Source: Candidatus Scalindua japonica
GTDB taxonomy: Bacteria > Planctomycetota > Brocadiia > Brocadiales > Scalinduaceae
Direction: 5' to 3'
Length of the DNA stretch: 64,000 nucleotides
Assembly: GCF_002443295.1 (NCBI RefSeq)
Contig: NZ_BAOS01000005.1
Coordinates: 186,001 to 250,000 of the forward strand
Positions within the stretch are counted from its first letter, which is position 1. Every line of letters starts with the position of its first letter. The position numbers were made by a program, and so were the translations under genes. Shown piece after piece: positions 57,580-64,000 of the stretch. Under the pieces are notes generated by a model that did not search any database, was not told where the DNA came from, and saw only the letters and a program-made list of their open reading frames with translations.

Positions 57580-57765
57580 CCTCCCAATCCACTAACCAGA
57601 ACATCAATATCGACTGAAAGGCGGCAAGTCAGGCAATGACCAAAACAATACCCGAAGGAGTTAATTTTCCTACAAATGTGTTCTTTCTCCCTACCCATTC
57701 TCTCATTATTTTAAAATCTTTGTTAATAACAGAGTAAGCTGAGAAAAATAATTGACACATACCTT
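57580..57765 (-). pseudogene. DUF1360 remnant 3
   Basis: Pieces REWVGRKNTFVGKL, then LAAFQSILMFW read like the DUF1360 protein at 47.05 kb, out of frame and with stops. No intact HC-peptide lies upstream here. Confidence 0.55.
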
Positions 57766-57892
57766 TTCCCTCTCTTCTATCTCAAGAAAGGAGTGATTAA
57801 AACTGGAAAAATCATCGTCCTGCTTGAAGTAGAGACGTTCATAGACGTGCCTAACTTTGAGCCTTCATCATTCATTTCTTAGTTCTCCAAAA

Positions 57893-58915
57893 TTATTTTT
57901 TAACTTTCTTCTTTACTTCTGCTGCTAGTTTAGAGGTTGAAGAGCATGTCTCTGTATCAAACACCTTAGGCATAATTGCACTAATTGCGGAAAACATCTC
58001 TTTTGCTTTTTCCGGATTGGCAGATCTTATTTTGAACTTTCCATCTTGGTATGTTACGAAATCACGTGTCTGGTTGATAGCTTTGCATCGCATGATTGAA
58101 GCTACAAGTGGATCAGTGACAGACTTTGCCTTACCTTGACGTCTGTCAATAATAGCATTCAAAACATCCTCAGCGTCAGTTAAAACATCTGATCCTCCCA
58201 GGGCAAAGTAGTAACCTACATCCCACCTGAACAATTCCAGACCATCTTTTTCCTCTTCATCTGTTTTCGGATAAGCGATTCTGATCGGTAATATGCTTGA
58301 TTTAATTGTACGGTATTCCTTCCGACTCTTTGGCCACGTAAATACGGCAGTAACATCATAATCTCCAGGCTCTACAAATGTAAAACCTGCCGATCCAAAC
58401 GTAAGATTAACGTTTTCCACCAATTTACCGCCTTGAGGCACAATGTCAGCAGATGCCACATCCATATCAAAGCATCTCTGCATTATTGGCCTGAAAACAT
58501 ATCGTTTGCTTGAATCACCTCCACCTGCAGGAGAGGTACGTCTTTTGACCACCAGTTCTAGAAAACCTGCCTTTGGATCGAGAAGAAATTTTGGCAAATT
58601 CATAGTTCGCCCAGTATTATTAGAAAGCTCTACAGTTAAAAAGACTGGTTGTGCAAATTGGAACAGTGCTCCTGTTTGAGGCGGTGAGATCTTTATTCTA
58701 AAGTCATTCGAAGGTTTCTCAGGTATATAAGGCACATACCCACCATCTGTATTTTCCCAATATGGGATGGTATGAAATTCTGCGCCACCAGGAATAATAT
58801 TTCCCCATGGCCCGTGCCTTAGAAAGGCTAGTTCATCAGGATCAAACGTAAAAGCAAAATCACGCCAAAACTTTGTTTTATTATCACCACCTAGGTATTT
58901 CCAGTCATAGTTCAT
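57893..58915 (-). pseudogene. Metallopeptidase-like gene, 3' part (split by an IS element)
   Basis: This 340-residue part (NYDWKYLGGDNKTKFW, then FTFDPDELAFLRHGPWGNIIP and a beta-sandwich-like region) is the continuation of the zinc-protease part at 60.59-61.3 kb. The first methionine codon is the one that the insertion left in place, not a real start. Deleting the IS and one TCATAA copy restores one frame (SNSFMNYDWKYLGG). The C-terminal half could be a substrate-binding domain. Function of the family is not known. Confidence 0.8.
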
Positions 58916-58917
58916 AA

Positions 58918-60588
58918 CCTGAATTGGAGAAATAGTTAATAACCATGAATTAATATTTGTACAATACTGTATATACCGTACTATACGGCTATTTACTAGT
59001 TATTAAATAGTTAATACTATGGCTTATACTGTAGAGCAGAAAATAAAAGGTAGGACATACCTCTACAAGGTAGAAAGTTACTGGGATAAAGCAAAAAAGC
59101 AATCACGTCAACGAAGAACCTATATCGGTCCAAAACGGAACGTAAATAAGGATAAAACCAAGCAAATCCGTTCCAGTTTGGTCTCAAAAGGACAAGGCAA
59201 CGTCTTTTTGCTAAGATTTTTATCAGACAAGCTTGGATTGACGGAGATTTTAAAATCTCTCTTTCCTGATAACTATCAAGAGATATTAGCATTAGCATTT
59301 TATGAAATTATAGAAGCCTCGGCCTTGTACCTGTTTCCTTATTGGCTTGATGAGCATAATTTGCCGAGAGTTAAAAAGATGTATTCTCCTGACATATCAA
59401 AACTGTGTGATATTTTGGGAAGATCGCAATCACAAAGGGTAGAGTTTGTTCAAAAATGGATAGAACATTTAAAGCCAATCAGCGGGATATTTTACGATAT
59501 AACTTCTATTTCCAGCTACTCTACAAACGTTGATTTTATAGAATGGGGTTACAATCGTGATAAAGAGAATCTACCTCAATTAAATATGGGAGTAACATTT
59601 TGCCACAATCACTCTTTACCCATTTATTACAATTTATACCCTGGAAGTATTGTAGATGTTACTACCTTAAAGAACTGCGTTGAGTATTTGAAAGTATTCA
59701 AGCTAAAAGACATTTTGTTTGTGCTGGATAGAGGTTTCTTTAGTAAAGCAAATGTATTGGAAATGAATAACAGCAAAAGCAAAGTGTCCTTTGTTCAGCC
59801 ACTGCCTTTTAGCTTAAAAAAAGTAAAGACTTTAATAAAAAAAAATAAACGATTATTGTCAGATCTTTCCAGTGCCTTTAAATTCAATGAAGAGATACTG
59901 CATTACCAGCAAAGACCTTTTGAATTTGATGGAAACGAATTTGACGCACATATTTTTTTCAATGAAAAATCTGAAGTAGAACAAAAACATAATTTTTTCT
60001 CAGTATTATTCGAATACGAGGAGAAGTTTAAGGATAAAAGTTTTAAAGTGCTTAAGGAATACCTGAAATATAGAAAGTTAAATATTCCAGAAAAATACAG
60101 AGATTATTTTAAATAGAATAAAACGACATTGCGGATAGAAAAAAATGCAAAAAAGATAAAATCGTTTATTTATAAAATGGGAAGCTTTGTGTTAATAACA
60201 AACAAACAACAAATGGACAAAGCGGAAGTATTAAATCTTTATCGCCAAAAAGATCAGGTTGAAAAAATGTTTGATATATACAAAAATGAAATGAATGGAG
60301 ATAGGTTGCGAGCACATAGTCAATATAATGTCGATGGCCGTTTATTTATAAAATTTGTTGCGTTGATTATCTATGCAGAAGCATCAAGAGTTATGAAGGA
60401 AAAGAAGTTATTTAACAAATACACAGTAAAAGAATTATTTGCTGAACTCAAAAAATTAAAAATCACTCACATAGAGAAAAACGATCCGATTCTCAGCGAA
60501 TTATCCAAAAGACAAAAAATTATTTTTGATGCTTTCGGCATCCAGGAAGACACATTGCATAGTTATTAACTTTTTTCTCCAATTTAGG
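58918..60588 (+). mobile_element. IS1634-like insertion sequence
   Basis: The 1671-bp element has imperfect terminal inverted repeats (CCTGAATTGGAGAAA at 58918; its complement, CCTAAATTGGAGAAA, at the right end 60574-60588) extending about 28 bp, and a 6-bp target duplication TCATAA (58912-58917 and 60589-60594). One DDE transposase frame lies within. The duplication is perfect, so insertion is recent. It interrupts the metallopeptidase gene. Confidence 0.9.
59019..60569 (+). CDS. IS1634-family DDE transposase with an in-frame TAG
   Basis: The protein has 516 residues if the stop at 60114-60116 is read through; the frame is continuous before and after it (DYFK, stop, NKTTLRIEKNAKKIKSF). N-terminal part: GYNRDKENLPQLNMGVTF and LDRGFFSKANVLEM carry the catalytic aspartates; the C-terminal part QVEKMFDIYKNEMNGDRLRA carries the catalytic glutamate, typical of IS4/IS1634. 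Because the element has fresh target duplication, the nonsense is recent, or the stop is suppressed, or the base is miscalled. Confidence 0.85.
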
Positions 60589-61315
60589 TCATAAATGAAT
60601 TTGAATCTGCACGACCCACAACCCTTTCGAATCTATGTGCAAGGTTCAGGGCATGTCCAAGCTCATGTACGGTCGTCTGTATCAGTTTACGTTTCCAATC
60701 AGTTCGTTCCTTTATGGGTTTTTGGAATACTGCAACACCCTGTCTTGGTAGTTTATTTATATCGCGGCTACCAGAATCGAACAAAATCCCATACAATCCG
60801 TCCAGAGTAGATTCCTGCAGCATCAATAAGTGAAGGTTCCACGACTTTCTGTCAATTGGTTCCTGGGCAAACTGAGACATCAATCCGTGCAACTGAGAAT
60901 TGTCCCATTTACCAGAGGTGGGACTTGGTATCTGATTACGTTGGCCAACGTTGAAGACCTCAAAACCTGCATCTTCCAGGCTTGTTTCTAACGTCATAGT
61001 GCGACCATTGATCTCCCAACCTGGCATTGGATCTGTTCCTACCTCAGTTTCCATTTCTATACCTAGTTCCCTCATAGTAGCTTCTTCGTATCTGCCGGCA
61101 AAAGTTATTGACTGATTAAGTGGCAAACCAAGGATTTGTGATTCAAGTATGAGATGCACCGTAATTTCTGTTCCTGAGACTGAGCTGACAAGTAATTCTC
61201 CTCGAGACCGTTTCCCATCTCTGTCTTCTGCAACTATCCCTAAAGGATTCGTTTGTGGAGTAAGACTTACACCGGGTTCACTTCTAAATGACACAAGATA
61301 CTCACGATACTTCAT
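60589..61315 (-). pseudogene. Metallopeptidase-like gene, 5' part (split by an IS element)
   Basis: From ATG 61315 (MKYREYLVSF) the protein has a domain resembling secreted metalloproteases with the zinc site HELGHALNLAHRF near its end; it breaks at codon SFM where the IS is inserted. HEXXHXXXXXH places it with metzincin-like proteases. No signal peptide is evident. The upstream leader contains a HC-peptide ORF (61413-61481). An alternative start at 61348 exists. Confidence 0.78.
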
Positions 61316-61412
61316 ATAATGTAACAAGATGTTTTCTTTGATATTCAAACATTATTCGAATTCAATGGGAAGATCAACTTTTCAATTGTCAATGGTCAAC
61401 TCTTAATTCCCC

Positions 61413-61481
61413 TTAGCATGCAGTTCCACAATGGGCTATTGGCCTGGGCCTATAAGACGGCGTACAAATAATAATCACCAT
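61413..61481 (-). CDS. Small conserved peptide, copy A (HCGTAC)
   Basis: It encodes 22 residues, MVIIICTPSYRPRPIAHC then GTAC, ending at TAA. It is the most diverged copy: the W-T-x-K motif is lost but the I-A-H-C and final C remain, as does the length. It is 98 bp upstream of the metallopeptidase ATG. No clear ribosome site. Confidence 0.4.
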   Translation of the reverse strand: MVIIICTPSYRPRPIAHCGTAC

Positions 61482-61581
61482 TTTCGGCCAATAAATATTC
61501 TCAACCTTAGATAAATTTCATTCAAAAAAATGGACCAACATTTGATCACTCCGCGAAAGCCATCAATACAAGTTTTTCCGT

Positions 61582-61620
61582 TTATTCTAGATGATCGATT
61601 ACATTTAACTCTTCACTCAT
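61582..61620 (-). CDS. 12-residue ORF with strong ribosome site, copy 1
   Basis: ATG at 61618-61620 encodes MSEELNVIDHLE. AAAGGAGTAA precedes it at ideal spacing. The identical ORF occurs 400 bp away (61982-62020). So short an ORF may be a leader peptide or the truncated start of a lost gene. Confidence 0.35.
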   Translation of the reverse strand: MSEELNVIDHLE

Positions 61621-61808
61621 TTTGTTACTCCTTTCTTTGTTCTTGTAAAAAAAATGAAAAACAATAACCACTTAAGTATCAAATCACTCAATCATTTCCT
61701 GATTACTTCATATAATGTAACTTGCTACTTTTTTTGATATTCAAACATTCTTCGACTCCACTTGAATTATCAACTTTTCAATCTGCAATCGTTAACTTTT
61801 AATTCCAC

Positions 61809-61877
61809 CTAGCATCCACTTCTACAATGTGCAACTGGCCTCAGCATATACTTCCTTGTCCAAATAATAATCACCAT
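61809..61877 (-). CDS. Small conserved peptide, copy B (HCRSGC)
   Basis: It encodes MVIIIWTRKYMLRPVAHC then RSGC, 22 residues. AGGAGAACA gives a fair ribosome site. It is the reference copy for the motif and lies in tandem repeat unit B. Confidence 0.5.
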   Translation of the reverse strand: MVIIIWTRKYMLRPVAHCRSGC

Positions 61878-61981
61878 TGTTCTCCTAATAAATATTCAAT
61901 CCTTTTAGATAAATTGACATTCAAAAAAATGACTTTTTCATTTGACCACTCCAGTTAAGCCATCAGCAGACTTGACCCGTT

Positions 61982-62020
61982 TATTCTAGATGATCGATTA
62001 CATTTAACTCTTCACTCATT
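61982..62020 (-). CDS. 12-residue ORF with strong ribosome site, copy 2
   Basis: Identical to the 12-residue ORF at 61582-61620, with the same ribosome site, in tandem repeat unit B/C. It ends before the homologous position where the truncated sulfotransferase-like gene joins the repeat. Confidence 0.35.
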
Positions 62021-62207
62021 TTGTTACTCCTTTCTTTGTTCTTGTAAAAAAAATGAAAAACAATAACCACTTAAGTATCAAATCACTCAATCATTTCCTG
62101 ATTACTTCATATAATGTAACTTGCTACTTTTTTTGATATTCAAACATTCTTCGACTCCACTTGAATTATCAACTTTTCAATCTGCAATCGTTAACCTTGA
62201 GTTCCAC

Positions 62208-62276
62208 CTAGCATCCACTTCTACAATGTGCAACTGCCCTCAGCATATACTTCCTTGTCCAAATAATAATCACCAT
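62208..62276 (-). CDS. Small conserved peptide, copy C (HCRSGC)
   Basis: It differs from copy B by one residue (proline to alanine after MLR) and keeps the start, length, HC and final cysteine. Unit C of the tandem array. AGGAGAACA precedes it. Confidence 0.5.
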   Translation of the reverse strand: MVIIIWTRKYMLRAVAHCRSGC

Positions 62277-62336
62277 TGTTCTCCTAATAAATATTCAATC
62301 CTTTTAGATAAATTGACATTCAAAAAAATGACTTTT

Positions 62337-62717
62337 TCATTTGACCACTCCAGTTAAGCCATCAGCAGACTTGACCCGTTTATTCGTTTGCCCAAGTCCA
62401 TGCAACATATCGCCCCTAGAATGAATGCTGTAAGCTACATCTAGAGGGTGCCGTTTGATATAGATGGATTTTTTCAAATCACAACGTCTAGTCTTAGCAA
62501 GTCGATGGCCTCCAAATAGCTGGCCCCATTTGTTGTAGTTTATCAATTCACCGGTCTCCGTTCGAAACAAGGTCTGCCGGTTTGGATCTGACGGAGTGCT
62601 TAAATCTCTTCCATTATAGAAATTAATGTAAAGTGAACCGCACAGAAAGTTAGTGCCTGAGCGACGGTGAGACCAGATTTTGATGATTGGATTCTGATAT
62701 TTATTTTTATTATACAC
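62337..62717 (-). pseudogene. Sulfotransferase-like gene, truncated and joined to the repeat
   Basis: The N-terminal 100 residues have the PAPS-binding pattern HRRSGTNFLCGSLYINF and IYIKRHPLDVAYSI. The end (TNKRVKSADGLTGVVK) is encoded by repeat unit C, so the original C-terminus was lost when the repeat recombined in. An intact sulfotransferase is usually about 250-300 residues. Confidence 0.65.
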
Positions 62718-62923
62718 GTCCTCAAATATGATTAAAAATTTTTACCAAAGTTGCTAATTAGTGTATTAACGGGAATTTGGTGAGAATAATTTACTTTCTG
62801 ACAAAAGCTTTAATTTTACTTTTTGCAGTGAAAAAGAATTCAAGCGTATATGGATTCTACAGATCTGTAAATATAAGAAAGTATTTTTCACTTGTGCTCT
62901 TTACCCATTGAATTACTGAATCC

Positions 62924-63949
62924 TCATACTACTTGCTCTAGACAATTAGTAATTGACTTTTTAAATCTATTATCTATTAATAGGTTAGAATATATTTTTT
63001 CGTAAATTTTACCAATAATCTCATAACTATGATAACTATCAACCCATTCCTTTGTATTTTTTGAAATTAAATGTAAATCGGAGTTAAGCATTTTTTCTAT
63101 CGCGTTAGAACATCCATCAACTGTTGGTTCAAAATTAATAATTGCAATATCATTAAGCTTTCCACCTGCTTGCCTAATAGCAATTTCAGATATATAACTC
63201 ATTGTTGGTATTCCATATTGTGCCGCTTCAATTGCAGAATTGCCATAAAAACCAACGTTACACTGATCCCAAAAAATTGTGCAATCTCTCTTTTGACTTA
63301 AACATTCTCTATGAGAAACACCTTCTATAATTTTAACATTAAACTTGTATCCCTTTTTCTTCAATTTCTTTAAAGCTGGTAAAAAAACTGAATCAGTGCC
63401 TTTTTTTCTTCTTGAAGATGGCGAATGGCCAATTATTGGTATTTCACGGGGTTTCCAAATATTCTTTAAAATTTTTGAATTAATTGCTTGAGGAACGAAA
63501 ATGCTATCAAACTCGGGGTAGTTTAGGTCAGGAGTAAATGCAATACGTAAATCAGTATATTTCTTCATACGTTCCAATGAATATTTGGCTATCGAAAGTC
63601 CTTTCATGGAAGGATGAAGGTGCCTCCTGAATGCGCTTCCACCAACAGTTAATATTTTTGGTTTATTCATTGGAATTTTGAAATTTACTCCGTGAAATCC
63701 ATAATTATGTGTAATTGGATCGTCTCCTTTAAAATGGAGTATATCTGCTTCATTAATTATTTGTTGTGCCTGTAACCATAATTTTTTATCAATTTGCCCA
63801 TTCTTTTTTAAAACACATATATCATATTTATAATTAAATTTATGAGGTACAATTTTAATGAATTTTATATCATATTTATCACCACTTGTTTTCCTAATTG
63901 CTTCTGCAATACGATAGCCAGAACCAGCAAAATCATTAACTGAAATCAA
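62924..63949 (-). CDS. Glycosyltransferase-like protein, 5' end uncertain
   Basis: This protein of about 340 residues has a GT-B-type layout: an N-terminal Rossmann-like half (ISVNDFAGSGYRIAEAIR) and a C-terminal half with the nucleotide-sugar binding region FYGNSAIEAAQYGIPTM. Sugar donor unknown. TTG 63949 is the first candidate start, but the frame is open to the window end (KIVLISVNDF) and may begin further upstream beyond it. Upstream cell-surface gene partner expected beyond the edge. Confidence 0.6.
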   Translation of the reverse strand: MISVNDFAGSGYRIAEAIRKTSGDKYDIKFIKIVPHKFNYKYDICVLKKNGQIDKKLWLQAQQIINEADILHFKGDDPITHNYGFHGVNFKIPMNKPKILTVGGSAFRRHLHPSMKGLSIAKYSLERMKKYTDLRIAFTPDLNYPEFDSIFVPQAINSKILKNIWKPREIPIIGHSPSSRRKKGTDSVFLPALKKLKKKGYKFNVKIIEGVSHRECLSQKRDCTIFWDQCNVGFYGNSAIEAAQYGIPTMSYISEIAIRQAGGKLNDIAIINFEPTVDGCSNAIEKMLNSDLHLISKNTKEWVDSYHSYEIIGKIYEKIYSNLLIDNRFKKSITNCLEQVV

Positions 63950-64000
63950 AACAATTTTTATTAATTTGTTTATATGTCTATCTATTGTTGAATTTTTTTT

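Larger units (their letters stand above)
61312..62385 (-). repeat. Tandem repeat of about 400 bp, three units
   Basis: Unit A (about 61312-61711) is diverged, unit B (about 61712-62110) and unit C (62111-62385, truncated) are nearly identical; TTTATTC landmarks fall at 61581, 61981 and 62379. Each carries one HC-peptide ORF, and A and B also carry a 12-residue ORF. Only unit A leads to an intact gene start (61315); in B and C the equivalent ATG is followed by a stop. The array looks like repeated duplication of a gene leader. Confidence 0.85.

Noticed and set aside
61312-62385. CRISPR array
   Set aside because: The repeats are 400 bp long with coding content, not short repeats with unique spacers; no cas genes are visible.

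Overview
The window looks like the chromosome of an AT-rich, Gram-negative-type bacterium living by anaerobic or microaerobic respiration. The evidence is an 11-haem membrane cytochrome, a cytochrome c', a Tll0287-like haem protein, a superoxide reductase, an anaerobic ribonucleotide reductase with its activase, and LPS genes (kdsC, lptC/lptA-like). Together with the sigma-54 regulator, HflK/HflC, the ISAzo13-type transposase and the histone H1-like protein, my best guess is an anammox planctomycete (Candidatus Scalindua/Brocadiales type). No marker gene proves this, so the taxonomy is inference.

Layout. 1-6.9 kb: succinate dehydrogenase/fumarate reductase (sdhC frameshifted, sdhA cut by the window edge), a multihaem cytochrome, a secreted TPR/formylglycine-enzyme-like protein and hflK-hflC. 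7-11.5 kb: decayed genes and mobile DNA (GH15 pseudogene, ISAzo13 fragment, an attC-like site, an IS91-type transposase with a broken tyrosine recombinase). 11.8-19 kb: a redox and signalling block (superoxide reductase, cytochrome c', two receiver proteins, a zinc-ribbon protein, a sigma-54 activator, a Tll0287-like sensor), with several large palindromes between genes. 19-26.6 kb: AsmA-like protein, a DDE transposase, DUF2141 and PlsC genes, an integrase beside a tRNA-Val 3' fragment, and an LRR fragment. 26.7-46.8 kb: a gene-dense core with smc, an H1-like gene, nrdR-nrdD-nrdG, mnmE, yidC, a Trm112-like gene, scpA, an M50 protease, kdsC, an lptC/lptA-like gene, a GDPD-HEAT fusion and cobA-hemD. 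46.9-64 kb: an accessory region of mostly leftward hypothetical and membrane genes, transposase remnants, degraded toxin-antitoxin genes and repeats, ending with sulfotransferase-like and glycosyltransferase-like genes.

The most unusual signal is in the accessory region. A very short reading frame recurs at least six times, always on the minus strand and, where intact, just upstream of an accessory gene. Its product follows the pattern W-T-x-K-[YF]-M-L then H-C-x-x-G-C. The copies differ largely by synonymous or conservative changes and by an in-frame 3-base indel, so selection seems to act on the peptide. Three copies lie in a tandem 400-bp repeat (about 61.3-62.4 kb) upstream of a metallopeptidase gene that is itself split by an IS1634-like element with a perfect 6-bp target duplication.

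At least seven genes (sdhC, the ISAzo13 transposase, the IS91-associated recombinase at two sites, superoxide reductase, the tRNA-site integrase, hicB and a membrane protein) each need single-base corrections, mostly in homopolymers. Consensus error in the assembly must be excluded before these are called pseudogenes.
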